A stretch of 64,000 nucleotides of DNA from Berberis thunbergii (lineage: Eukaryota; Streptophyta; Magnoliopsida; Ranunculales; Berberidaceae): assembly GCA_003290165.1 (NCBI GenBank), contig QNQO01005847.1, positions 1 through 64,000 of the forward strand, written 5' to 3'. The notes under the pieces were generated by a model. It saw only the letters and a program-made list of their open reading frames with translations. It was not told where the DNA came from and made no database searches. Below are positions 34,500-45,740 of the stretch, piece after piece. Each line of letters opens with the position of its first letter. Position 1 is the first letter of the stretch. The translations under genes were made by a program, and so were the position numbers.

Positions 34500-36366
34500 T
34501 TGTATCACCGATAACACAAGGGATAGTAAAACTACCTGGGTCCTTACATTTCCGGTGGCAACTTCCTTTGAAGAACTGCGGAGACATTCTCACTTACCAT
34601 TAACACCTTCTCCATCTTGAAGTCGTCTCTTCTGGTTGTGCAAAGCTCCTTCAAAAAATTTTGCATACTTAGGCACTTGCTTAATAGCATCAAGAGCGGA
34701 ATATTGACTTGGACTTTTCGAAAAGTTTTCCAAAATTTCCTTATCCTGTTCATCTTTTCTAGATTTGGCAAACCTACCTGGAAAAGGCACAAAAGGTGGA
34801 ACAAGATTAGCAGAAACGGAATTTGGAATGCTCACCTTCTTACCTTGAAGCTCTGGTGTTTCAATGATGGTGGGATCATCCTTCTGTACCTCAGCTTTCT
34901 TATTTCGACTCTGTTCAGGGACTATTGGATCATTCTCAATTTGCCTACCACTCCTTAGTGTAATTGCTTTTGCGGTTTCAAACCCACCTTTCGGATTTGG
35001 AATGGTAGAACTAGGAAGTTTTTCCTTGCTCGCGAATTTGTCCAATAAACTCAGCTATCTGTCCATTTTGCAGTTTCAAATCTGCTAATCCTTTGATTGG
35101 TTCTGCTGAGAAATAGTCAATGATTTCAGAATCTCATCATAATTAAGCGGCATACCTGAATTGTGTTGAGATGGTTCAGGTGGCCTTTGGGCGAAACCAG
35201 GGGTGGCCGATTCGAAGTCTGTTGTTGAGGTTGTTCTGAATTTTCTCCATCCAAAACTTGGGTGATTTCTCAACCTTCCTTGTAGGTGTTCGAAATAAGG
35301 ATATTTCTATAGTGATTTTGCCCCTGAAAACCTATTGCATTGACATTCTCCCAACCGCCATTCTCAATCAGTTGAGACATTGATCAGATGGATGTCCTGG
35401 CTTTGTACACACGCCACAAACCTGTGCAACTCCTAGCATATTCGGTTTTCCTAGGGCCTGAGTCACAAGTGAGGTAAGATTAGCCATTTGAGCTTCCAAA
35501 CTAGAATTAGTACTTACCTCATTGACTTGGCGTGAAGGCTCTCCTATTCCTTCATATTGCTGGGCATTTAAGGCTCGGTTTGCAATCAAAGTTTTTGCTG
35601 CTGCTGGAGTTTTATCAACCAAAGCTCCTCCTGCCGCTGCATCTAACATCTGTCGCTCAAGAGGAAGCAATCCCTCATAAAAGTATTGAATCAGGAGCTC
35701 CTCCTTCATCTGATACTGCGGGCATGATGCTATGAGAGTTTTGAAGTGCTCATAGTAAGCCGGATATGATTCTCCTGGACCTTGTTGTATGCCACTGATT
35801 TCTTCCTCAATAAGATAATTTTGGAAGTTGGGAAGAATTTCTCTAGAAACACCTTCTTCATGCTTTCCCAAGAATATACTGTTCCAGAAGGTAGTTCATA
35901 GAGCTAATCCTTAGCCCTATCAGTTAGAGAAAAGGGAATGCTCTCAACTTTAGGATGTTTTCATCCACATTTATTGGCGTCATACTGGAGCATACAACTT
36001 CAAATTCCTTAAATGTTTATTTGGATCCTCCATAGAAAGACCATGATACTTCGGAATATGATGAAGTAGGCTGGATTTCAGTTCGAATGACTCAGTTTTG
36101 CCCTGCGCAGCTAATGGGTACTGAATGCATAAGGGTGCGGCATTGTCCAAGGTGGATGCCGAAAGTTCTTTAATAGATCTATTATCTCCCATGTCGAACT
36201 CTTCAGATTCAGATTCAGAGCTAGATGTTTGTAGTTCTTTTGTTTCTCTTCTTCGTCTTCTAAATGTTTTCTCAGGCTCTGAATCGTATTCTTCTAAGTT
36301 TTCGCTGGATCTCCTATTGTGCATGAACTGGTACCTGAGATAAAAAAAGAAAGAAAGAAAAATCAA
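34500..36366 (-). pseudogene. Element X gag (frameshifted)
   Basis: Frame 36366-35980 carries the head (MHNRRSSENLEEYDSEPEKT). The core, broken near 35990-35870, resumes in 35871-35368 with SYPAYYEHFKTLIASCPQ and ends in a CCHC zinc knuckle CGVCTKPGHPSDQC at about 35371-35415. The C-terminal gag extension (35045-34544) shows SSTIPNPKGGFETAKAITLR and FVPFPGRFAKSRKDEQDKEI, the Athila gag tail that leads into the protease. No single reading frame spans the gene. Confidence 0.85.
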
Positions 36367-36417
36367 TAAAAATTAAATAAATAAATAAAAACTAATTAAG
36401 TAATCAACAACTTTCTA

Positions 36418-36436
36418 ATCCCCGGCAACGGCGCCA
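36418..36436 (-). promoter_or_regulatory. tRNA-Asp primer binding site of element X
   Basis: Reverse complement reads TGGCGCCGTTGCCGGGGAT, identical to the site in element Y, and lies five bases from the 5' LTR. Confidence 0.92.
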
Positions 36437-36441
36437 AAAAT

Positions 36442-38126
36442 TGATGCGCTATTTTAGTAGCACACAACTTAATACCCTGCTTTGTGATTTGTAGTATAGA
36501 ATAAGTAGGGATCGTTCTAGACCGGGATTAGAGGGCGTGTTAATTACACTAATAATAATTAAAATACAACTAACAACCTAATTAATTAAATAAAAGGGGG
36601 ATTGGGTTTTCTAAATTAAATTATGAAAATAACTATGAAAATTAATGTAAAGATAATAAACTAAAGAGATGACAAAGATGAGAAATTAGCTAAGGGTTTT
36701 ATCTCCACACACCAAACATATGCTTATAAATTAATCTTCAATAATCACTTGCTAACTCGTGAGAGACAATGCTCAAGACTAACCGTGACCGCACTGCATT
36801 AATCTTTTTATTTTCCCAAGTTCGTTGAATTAAACTAAGCGTCGCTTTCAAACTATTCTTATCATGCTATCTAAACAGGAATCGCAAGTTAAATAGCAAT
36901 TTAAAATCATTAAGTTTTGTGGAAAATATGAACACTGACTAGGCAATCACAAGTATGATCAACATCTTGTTCTTGCCTAGGTTTTTACTTAACCTTACCA
37001 ACGTTCCTTGGTATTTACTACTTGTGAGTACAAAATCATAACAATAAGGCGAAACTCTCATATACTCTAGCCCCAAATCCTAGCATGCTTACTAAGTTGG
37101 CCACCTTAACAAACATAAAAGGAAAAGTTCTCTATAAAGCAGTTAAGCAAAACACAATCACTAATAGCAAGGAAGATTAAATTCAATTAATTTATAAAAC
37201 ACATGTTCGGGGCTTCGAATCCACCCCTAACTAAGAGGAGTTTAGCTAGACATATTAATTATGTTCAAACAGTAATCCATAATCAATAATCAAACTAAAA
37301 TAAGTAAAAGAGTTTAGTGATGAAACAAAACACTGATCCGTGGTGGTACTCAATGGAACTGTGGTGCAAATAACGCAAAATCCACCTCCAACTTCCTCAC
37401 GCGAACTGTTCCTTCGCTGTCTGCTCCTTCGCCTTCCTCTCGCGAATTGCTCCTTCGCAATCGCTTCACCAGTCTTTCTGCTCCTCTGCTCATCCTTCTT
37501 CGGCGGATAAGGTCTGATGAGAAGGGATGACGAGGCTGATAAATGGGAAGAAAGGACAATGAGGGAAGGACGAAGAGGACTGAGACGGTGGCGATCGAGA
37601 GAGACGATGAAGACGGTGAACAGGTTTGTGCGGCTGTGATGGGAACGAAACAGAGCGATGTATGGGGTTTTGATTGGGTTTGATGGAGGCGAGGTGGCGA
37701 TAATCAGGGAGGAAGGACGATTTGTTGAGTGGAGAGAGGACGACGAACGGCTAAGGTGAAGGAGGACGATGGAGATGGATGGTGGGTTTGCTGCGACGGT
37801 GGGTGACGGCGGCTAGGGTTTGTGAATGTGGATGGATGATGGAAGTCGTGGATCAATGGTGTTGCTCGATGGGTCGATGGATGATCTCTCAAAGCCAGGT
37901 ATGTCCCCTTTTATTCTTGTTTTCTTCTGTCTGTGGTTTCCTTGTTTGTGTGAAATCCTTGTGCAATTAGTATTCCTGAATTGCCAATTTGCTTCTATTT
38001 TAAAGTATTGTAATTGGAACCCTACACAAACATGAAAATAGCAATTAGTACCATAATTAACAAATAATAGCTAATAATACATATAGAAATATGGTACTAA
38101 AAATAGCATAATTATGCCCCTATCAA
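36442..38126 (-). repeat. Element X 5' LTR
   Basis: 1685 bp, same termini as the 3' LTR. On the + strand it contains GA-rich segments (about 37540-37800) that give long open frames on both strands. These are compositional and occur in both LTR copies with frameshifts, so they are not called as genes. Confidence 0.92.
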
Positions 38127-38576
38127 CACACACACACACATTGTTTTATTTAAAAAAAAAAAAAAGTCAGAAAATGCCATTCTTTCTTGTTATATCATAT
38201 GTGAGCTATTTGTTTCCCTTTCACATCAATCCTCTCACATATAGCTAGAATAGGAAGAGTGGTTTTACCAAACAATCAGTGAAAAATAAAAGAGTGCATT
38301 CAGTGAGATTTTTGGGTAAATCCTTCTTGGCACACGCTTGAGTTTCACAGTCACTTCGATTGATTTAATTATAAATTTTATATCATTGCTATGAACGTGT
38401 ATTAATTTTTGAATGATGTGGATTTAATCTCGTGTTTACAAAGAATCTTAACATGTCATGATTCGTTGAAAATCTCCGAGACAAATGTTGGAAAGTATAG
38501 ATTGAGTCAATTGAGTTTTTTATTTTTGTTTCTTGGATTTACTCGAGGACTAGCAAAAGATAAGTGTGGCGGAATT
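38127..38576 (+). other. Element Y 3' internal non-coding region, right of X
   Basis: Starts with the AC repeat used as target by X, then an A14-type run, and ends with the polypurine-like AAGTGTGGCGGAATT directly before the 3' LTR. It is collinear (inverted) with 29039-29460 of X. Confidence 0.75.
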
Positions 38577-40219
38577 TGATAGGGGCATAATTAGTCTATT
38601 TTTAGTACCATATTTCTATATATATTTTTAGCTATTACTTGTTAATTATGGTTCTAAATGTTATTTTCATGTTTGTGTAGGTTTCCAATTACAATATTTT
38701 AAAATAGAAGCAACTTGGCAATTTAGGAATACTAATTGCACAAGGAATTCACATAAGCAAGGAAACCACACCGACAAGGAAACCACAGAAAGAGGAAAAC
38801 AAGAATAAAAGGAGGAAGATACCTGGCTTTGTTCGATACCATCCAACAACCCATCCAGCAATCACATCCATCCATCATCACCTCGCCAAACCCTAGCCTC
38901 CATCCTCACCCATCATCAACCATCTTCACCGCCCTCATCCACAGCCGCAGACCACCACCGTAGGACCCTGTTCATCCCCTCCTCCTTACAACCACAATCC
39001 CTTCTTCCATCCTCTCGCCTGACTCCCTCATCGCCGTCACCATCAGAACCTTCTCGCACCAAAACCTTTGTCTCAATCCTCTCTCTCTGTCACTGATTGT
39101 CGCCACCCATCGCCACCGTCTTAGTCCCTCGTCATCCCCTTATTTCTCTCAATCGTTTCACAAGCAGTTATCGAAGTGAAGAGGTGAAGCAGAACGAAGG
39201 GAAACCGAATAAGCAGAACGAAGGGAGCTGAGGAAGCAGCGAAGGAGCAAATCGCGTGAGGAAGGTGAAGAGATTTCGCGCTATCCACACCCAGCATTCC
39301 TCTCTCTACCACCACGGATCAGGCGGCAGTGTTTTGTTTCATCACTTATTTTTTTACTTATTTTAGTTGATTATTGATTATGGATTACTGTTTGAACATT
39401 ATTAATATGTATAGCTAAACTTCTCTTAGTTAGGAGTGATTCGAAGCCCCGAACATGTGCTTTATAAATTAACTGAATTTAATCTTCCTTGCTATTAGTG
39501 ATTGTGTTTTGCTTAACTGCTTTATAGAAAATTTTTTTTTGTATGTTTGTTAAGGTGGCCAACTTAGTAAGCATGCTAGGATTTGGGGCTGGAGTATAGG
39601 AGAGTTTCACCTAATTGTTATGATTCTGTACTCAGAAGTAGTAAATACCAAGGAACGTTGGTAAGGTTAAGTCAAAACCTAGGCAAGAACAAGATGCTGA
39701 TCATACTTGTGATTGCCTAGTCAGTGTTCATATTTTCCACAAAACTTAATGATCTTAGATTGTTATTTAACTTGCGATTCCTGTTTAGATATCATGATAA
39801 GAATAGTTTGAAAGCGACGCTTAGTTTAATTCAACGAACTTGGGAAAATAATAAGATTAATGCAGTGCGGTCACGGTTAGTCTTGAGCATTGTCTCTCAC
39901 GAGTTAGCAAGTGATTATTAAAGATTAATTTATAAGCATATGTTTGGTGTGTGGAGATAAACCCTTAGTTAATTTCTCATTTTTGTCATCTCTTTAGTTT
40001 ATTATCTTTACATTAATTTTTGTAGTTATTTTTATAATTTAATTAAGAAAATTCAATCCCCTTTTATTTAATTAATTAGGTTGTTAGTTGTTTTTTTTAA
40101 GTTATTATTAGTGTAATTGACAAGCCCTCTAATCCCCGGTCTAGAACGATCCCTATTTATTCTATACTACAAATTACAAAGCAGGGTATTAAGTTATGTG
40201 CTACTAAAATAATGCATCA
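38577..40219 (+). repeat. Element Y 3' LTR
   Basis: 1643 bp, TGATAGGGGC...ATGCATCA, followed by the TAATG duplication at 40220-40224. It carries a ~16-bp deletion (CTCATCCCTCTCTCGC absent near 39020) relative to the 5' LTR and scattered substitutions. Confidence 0.9.
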
Positions 40220-40224
40220 TAATG

Positions 40225-40530
40225 CCTGCCTTATAATGTTGTAATAATGACTCAGAGTAGGTCCCTCCATTTTGGTGTGTGTTTTACTGCTTTTAATCAG
40301 ATGTTGTCCCTGCTTTTAGTCTAGAGCTTAAACAAACACTTTAATTCTCCTCTTGTTAAGAGGTTAGAGGTACTTCCACTCAAACAAACAACCCCTTAGC
40401 CTGTTTTAGTTCCAAGGAATTTTTTTCTTTGGGAAAACTGAAGAAAATGGGAAAGAGATGGGAGAGAGTGGTAAAAAGTTTTCCTTGAGCTTGAAGATTG
40501 TGGGAAATATTATTGGCATATCAATTGCAG
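40225..40530 (+). other. CACTA-II interior between Y and the CLU exons
   Basis: Intron-like sequence. 40440-40500 (GAAAATGGGAAAGAGATGGG...) may be a degraded coding scrap belonging to the CLU gene but is not convincing. Confidence 0.3.
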
Positions 40531-42105
40531 CACGCAAATATGATTTTGAGGCTGCATCACCCTTTCAAATCTCAGATATCTTAAATTTACAACCTGTTGT
40601 AAAACATTCAGTTCCGTTATGTTTAGAAGCCAAGGATCTTGTAGAAACAGGAAAAGTTCAATTGGCTGAGGTATGTCTTCATGTACTCGTGTAGGCTTGC
40701 AAAAAATCATAGGTGCTTTGTCAAACACACACATTAGATTCTAATTTTATTGATATTGTAATTTTCAGGGAATGCTTAACGAAGCCTACACATTATTTTT
40801 CGAAGCGTTTTCTATACTTCAGCAAGTATGTTCTTTGTTACCTTATCTTACTATTGTTTTAAAGATTGCGACACACAATTCTATGTGTTTCATATCATAA
40901 GTCTGTCCTTGAATTGGGATTCTTATTTTTGTGTATTTCACATTAACACTTCTGTTTGATTCAGGTTACCGGTCCCATGCATCGAGAGGTTGCTAACTGT
41001 TGCCGGTAATCATTTTTGCATGCATGCAAACATTGCTTCTTTCTAAATTTTGTTTACATGATGATTTTGTGTATCAAATTCAAGTTTTAACACTTGCCAA
41101 TCTCTTGGAACCAATATAGGATCAAAGAACTTTACAAGAGATCATGCTAGTAACTGCTTATTTATAATATACTTGCATGAGTGAAACAAAAGGCAAGGTT
41201 TGGTTCACCATCTAAGACAGACCCATCCTAAGTTTTGGATTGGATGCCAGTTGAGAAAAGGCCAAGCAAGCCTGAAGTTTGTGGAACCTGACAATTTTGC
41301 AAGATGATAGCTATTTCCTAGCACTGAATTACATGTATAATACTCAGGAGGTCATGGTTTGAAAGTTCTCTATTTATTGATTGCAAAATTATGCGGACAT
41401 CCATGTTTTGTGTTTCTTTAGTAGTGACTTATATCAACTTAAATAAGAATGTATATTAGTTCTTAAATAGTCACGTATTTTTTTTGATAAGGTTTTATGA
41501 CACTTCTAAGTTATAACTTGAACGAGTTTACTGACAATAGCTTCCAAATAAAAGGTTGTGTTATTCGTTTTGACATACAAAATTTGCAATTTTCAAGTAC
41601 CTTGTGATGGTTTTATATCATGTGGGTGACATGGCTGGAGCTATAAAACATCAACATAAGGAACTTATCATTAATGAAAGGTGCCTTGGTTTGGACCATC
41701 CTGATACTGCACACAGGTATGAACTTGTTTGGATTGTTTTTGAGAAATTTATCATGGATATAATTACCCAATTGAACTGCGTTAATGTCGTGCAGCTATG
41801 GTAATATGGCCCTTTTTTTTACCATGGCCTCAATCAACCGGAGCTCGCTCTACGTCATGTCTCGAACAATGCTTCTGTTAGGACTGTCTTGTGGGCCTGA
41901 TCACCCTGATCTAGCTGCAGCATTCATTAATGTTACAATGATGTATCAGGATATTGGAAAGATGAATATTGCACTTCGTTACTTGCAAGAAGCCTTAAAA
42001 AAGAATGAACGCCTTTTAGGTGTGGAGCATATTCAAACTGCGGTGTGCTATCATGCTCTTGCTATTGTATTCAACTGCATGGGTGCCTTCAAGCTTTCTC
42101 TTCGG
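40531..42105 (+). pseudogene. Captured CLU/FRIENDLY-type TPR exons
   Basis: Five exons in order: 40531-40670 (ending CLEAKDLVETGKVQLAE), 40769-40825 (GMLNEAYTLFFEAFSILQQ), 40965-41005 (VTGPMHREVANCC), about 41598-41716 ([20 protein letters not shown]) and 41796-about 42105 (ALRYLQEALKKNERLLGVEH). This is the tetratricopeptide region of plant CLUSTERED MITOCHONDRIA-family proteins (FRIENDLY/REC type), which govern mitochondrial or plastid distribution. The fourth acceptor reads CAAG where CAGG is expected, and the last exon is frameshifted near its start (41812-41825). N-terminal CLU domains are missing. This is the longest captured gene segment in CACTA-II. Confidence 0.85.
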
Positions 42106-42225
42106 GCAAGTCCATGAGAATAAATGTATTGCATATTCTTTGACCATTTGATGAAATTGTATAATCTGGTCAACTGACAAATGACAAAACGTGCACAGCA
42201 CGAAACAAAGTTTGGCACATTTGAT

Positions 42226-42581
42226 GTAATTGTATAATCTTATTAATTACATTACTTTGCCTCTATTCGTTTAAGTTTGGCACATTTAAATTTTTATTTT
42301 CTAGAAATAAAACTTATAAGATGTAATAAAAAGTCATTTGATAGCAAAAAAATAAAAAAAAATTGCCACGGTCGGCTCAGAACCGTGGCCATGACTTGCC
42401 ACGACTGGCCACGGCTTAAAACCGTGGCTAAAACCTTTGCAACGGCTAACATATGTTTTGCCACAGTTTTTAGCCGTTACTGGGGATTTAGAGACTCCTC
42501 TACAGCCCACGGCTCTAAGCCGTGACAATGGGTTACCCCCACGGTTCAAAACCGTTGCTAATGGGTATTTTTGGTGTAGTG
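42226..42581. repeat. CACTA-II right subterminal region and terminus
   Basis: 42226-42349 matches 15205-15331 of CACTA-I (shared TTAATTACATTACTTTGCCT, GTTTAAGTTTGGCACATTTA, ATAAAACTTATAAGATGT). Then come subterminal units such as GCCACGGTC, CGGCTTAAAACCGTGGC and CACGGCTCTAAGCCGTG, ending with TTTTTGGTGTAGTG at 42581. Confidence 0.85.
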
Positions 42582-42799
42582 AAAAGTCGAGCTGTCGTCG
42601 ATCCTTCTCGTGAATACGTGTATGATTTTCTATCAAACAAATGCAGAAAGATTAAAACTTAACTACTAACAAATAAACAAGTGACTTCTAATACTGTTCC
42701 TAAACAAAGAAAAATATACCTAATATATAAACTAGTAAAAATAAACTTTAGGTTTTGATTGTACCATTACAATCCCCGACAATAACAATAAAAAAAAAT
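42582..42799 (-). other. Element Z leader and eroded primer site
   Basis: Continuation of the interrupted Athila-like element. 42770-42800 (TACAATCCCCGACAATAAC... AAATTGATGC) aligns with the inverted tRNA-Asp site plus LTR junction of X (TAATCCCCGGCAACGGCGCC... AAATTGATGC), with several changes. Confidence 0.6.
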
Positions 42800-45230
42800 T
42801 GATGCAGATTTTAGTAACCTAAATTAATAGACTAATTTAGCTTGATTGTTATACCGCAAGTGCACGGTCGTCTAACTGATAGACAATGGCAAATACGGGT
42901 CAATCCCACGAGGATTGAAGACACAATAAAAAACTATAATATATTTAAACCAATTTGAAAAGGGTTACAACAATCAAATTTCTAAACTAATACAAAGCAA
43001 GAAAAAAAAACTGAAATTTGAGTTTGAGAATCAAAGAGATATATGCTAAGACTTTTGAACCATCCATCAGTTTCATAAAATTATAATAATGTCAATTATT
43101 TGTCTCCTAGTAATGTAGTGGATTGATTTTAGCAAAGATGTAAACCCCAAACATTAATTGTCTATTTAAGGCACAAATAATAAAAAGATTAACTAGTACG
43201 AATAAAACATGCTTAAACAAAAACATAGAATAATTCTGACATACCATGGATGCATGACATTACAAGGGGAAAGTAATATGTGTTTGTTCATAAATCTATC
43301 CAATGTCAAATCACATAATTCATCGAAAAACAATAAAAAATGAAAGTAAATTCTACTAAGCCTGAGGAATCATCTACATCCTTAGTTAGGGTTTAGAAGA
43401 TCATGGTGGAGGTGGTCAAAGTGATGGCGTGAGCGAAATCCATCAGTTCCTCACGAATGTGTTGTGTGGTGGTACAAAGTAAATATTGTAGGTGCAAATA
43501 ACTAAATTTTCAAATAACTCCTTTCTCGCGTTCTTCTATGCGTTCTTATTTTTTGTCGCACCTGCTTCTTCTCTGTTGCTCTAATGTGCATGAGAGATGG
43601 AGGGCGAGAGATAAGGAAAGAGAGATGAATAGGGAAGGGGTGAGGCGAGGTGATGACTGGATCGAAAGAGAAAAACGAAAGGGAGCTCGGTTGCAAGGTG
43701 CTGAGGGTGCTGAGGTGGCTCTATTTCGTCTGTTGTGTTTTCTGCTGCGAGACAGAGATGTGAGGAGAGAGGTGAGGGTTTGTGATGGCGAGGTAGTTTG
43801 GCGATCTTTCAGGTCACGGTGATGGAGCAAGGTGCTTTTGGTGGTTGAGGACGAAAGGTTGTGATGTGTTGGATCGAGAAGAAGAAGGGGCGATGAAGTA
43901 AGTTTGATGCGGGAATGAGGTACAGAGGATGGAGGTGTGGAGAATGCAGTGATGGAGCTAGAATTTTTGTTGAGAGAGAGCGGAGTAATGTCATAATTAA
44001 TTAAATATAATATAAAAATTAGTAACTTTAACATGAATTAATTTTTTAAATACAACAAAAATGGGAGTACAACAAAGACAATCATTGAAGATGAATACTA
44101 CTATATTCATTGAAGATTATTACTACTTCTAGAAACACAACACATGAGAATGGTTTGAATCGTTGATTACTACTACATGAAGAAAATAGGAGGAGATTGG
44201 GTTGCTTAAGATTTTTTTGTGGAGATAACCAACATAGTGGTTTGGACCCTGCTGGATCTTGTGAAGATGAGCTCAAATAACTCAATAGTTATAGATCTTT
44301 GAAGATGATGAAATATGAGGATTTCCCTCATCTAATCCAATTGATGGAGTGTGAAGAAGAAACTGTGGAATTTGGTTTCTTGGAGAGATTTGAGGGATTT
44401 AACCACTATCTCTAACTCTAAAACTAGAGTTTGGATTTAATATGTACATGATTTGAAGGATGAAGTCCTAGTTGTAGTGAAAAGTGAGAATAGAGGGGAA
44501 AATAAAAAAACTAATTGGGGGACAAATAAAAAAAATAAAAAATAAAAAATCTCAAAAGTCAGTGGGGGCAAGTGCCCCCACGTGAATCTGTGCCTGCGAG
44601 AATGTGAATGTGATGGCGAGGCTAGCGACGGTGGTCTGGTGATCTCTCTCGATGACGAGGCTGGCGGCGGTGGTTTGGTGATCTATCTAGGGAGCGAGAG
44701 AGATCGGGTGAAAGAAGAGGAAGGAGAAATAGGGAAAGAAGAAATGATGGTGTTACGGTAGTCACCAGTCTTTCTAGCGAGCGAGAATCACCGACGAGGG
44801 AAATGTGAGAAGCGTACAAGGAGGGATGGAGAGGGAGAAAAGGGCGGCTTCCAAAGAAAAGTGAAAAGAAGGAAAAAGGCGTGAAAAGAGATAGGCAAAA
44901 TGGCCACTCCCAGATAGAGGGAGAGGTTTTTGTGTGTGGTGGAAAAGAGAATAAATAGATTTTGGTCAGACTTGGGCTTATGTTTAGGTTTGATTCACAT
45001 GGATTTGACAAAGAGTTTCTATTATTGTGTCACCTTTCAAATTCACGGAAACCTTCACTTTGGGTTTGCTTTTCCAAACTCACCGAGCTAAACCAATTTC
45101 ATTGTTTAAGCTTCAATTCCTACAAAAACGTGAAAACAAAATAATTAGAATAAAATAAAATGTTTGAAATACTAATAAATATAAACTCGAAGATATTTTA
45201 TGTAATAATTATGTGAATATCATTACATCT
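42800..45230 (-). repeat. Element Z 5' LTR (approximate extent)
   Basis: Begins at the TGATGCAG next to the eroded primer site. 42840-42925 has the motif CCGCAAGTGCACGG... GGTCAATCCCACGAGGATTG, common in LTRs of Athila-type elements. The GA/CT-rich middle (43380-44900, minus the hAT insert) recalls the LTRs of X and Y. The outer end near 45230 is a guess; no clear TG terminus or duplication was found. Long open frames here (for example 43546-44034) are compositional. Confidence 0.5.
43947..44596. mobile_element. hAT-like non-autonomous element in the Z LTR
   Basis: About 650 bp starting CAGTGATGGAGCTAGAATTT and ending GTGCCCCCACGTGAATCTGTGCCTG, flanked by near-identical 8-bp sequences GGAGAATG and CGAGAATG (7 of 8). 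CAG...CTG ends, a GGGGGCAAGTGCCCCC palindrome near the end and 8-bp duplications fit a decayed hAT element. The terminal repeats are poorly conserved. Confidence 0.55.
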
Positions 45231-45740
45231 GGCGTTTAGCCTTTGAAAAATTTTAACCATAGATTCACAGTGCTCACAAAATCTTATGGACGAAGCGGAA
45301 GTAGAAGAGGGCTGCGATATATGTTTTTTAGCTGCAATGGCAAATTGGATAATATGAAAATTTAATCCTATATTTTTTCATGTTGTTGCTAAGGCTTCTG
45401 GAAATGAATAGGAACCTTTAAACAATGGCTGATTAAATTTTGAAATTACAAGTAAACTTCTTTCTAATCTCCATAAATTCCTGGCTGAAATCCTTTAAAA
45501 ACAACGTAAAAACAAAACTTCATTTCTAATGGTACACTAGGTATTTTTTAGAAATAATGAGCTAAGGGCATTTAAAGGTGTTAGGGTTTTTCGACTATCT
45601 CTTTTTGTATTTCATAAATTATCCAAAAGGCATTGCTGAATATTGTCTGGATTGGTACTTCTAGGCAAAACTGGTAGCGAGAAGTATCCAAAGTTCATTC
45701 TCTGAAAGTTCGTCATCTGAATTCGGAAAATTATTTTTCT
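45230..45740. other. Unassigned stretch
   Basis: AT-rich with no recognised gene. Minus-strand sequence at 45640-45740 may be the tail of the pararetroviral fragment to the right. Confidence 0.25.

Larger units (their letters stand above)
27363..38126 (-). mobile_element. Athila-type element X (inserted in Y)
   Basis: Complete 10.8-kb insertion in minus orientation with LTRs 36442-38126 (5') and 27363-29038 (3') and a 5-bp duplication ACACA (27358-27362 and 38127-38131, within an AC repeat). It has a tRNA-Asp primer site at 36418-36436 and a polypurine tract AAGTGTGGGGGAATT next to the 3' LTR. In element order: gag, protease, RT, RNase H, integrase (the usual Ty3/gypsy order), with no env-like gene seen. 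Nearly every domain has frameshifts, yet the LTRs differ at only about 3 positions in the ~300 bp I compared. Confidence 0.92.
23384..40219 (+). mobile_element. Athila-type element Y (non-autonomous, contains X)
   Basis: Full-length insertion with LTRs 23384-25042 and 38577-40219 and a 5-bp duplication TAATG (23379-23383 and 40220-40224). LTRs begin TGATAGGGGC and end GCATCA. The 19-bp tRNA-Asp primer site follows the 5' LTR at 25048, and a purine tract AAGTGTGGCGGAATT precedes the 3' LTR. Only a gag fragment is present. Compared with X, about 4.6 kb from mid-gag to the end of pol is deleted. Element X is inserted at 27363. Y could move only with proteins from another copy. Confidence 0.9.
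18859..42581 (+). mobile_element. CACTA-II: large CACTA element with captured genes and nested retrotransposons
   Basis: The left terminus CACTACACCAAAAGG (18859) and the right terminus TTTTTGGTGTAGTG (ends 42581) are inverted. They are flanked by a 3-bp duplication AAA (18856-18858 and 42582-42584), as expected for CACTA elements. Both ends hold subterminal repeats built on ACGGTTTAAAACCGTGGC. No transposase frame is seen. The + strand interior carries exons of NEET, CHY-RING, ribosomal L1, PARP and CLU-type genes. About 16.8 kb of the span (23384-40219) is Athila Y with X nested in it, so the element before those insertions was about 6.9 kb. Confidence 0.85.

Noticed and set aside
43546..44034. 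Open frames of 94-162 residues on both strands in the Z LTR
   Set aside because: GA/CT-rich LTR sequence gives long frames on both strands; the hAT insertion also cuts through them.
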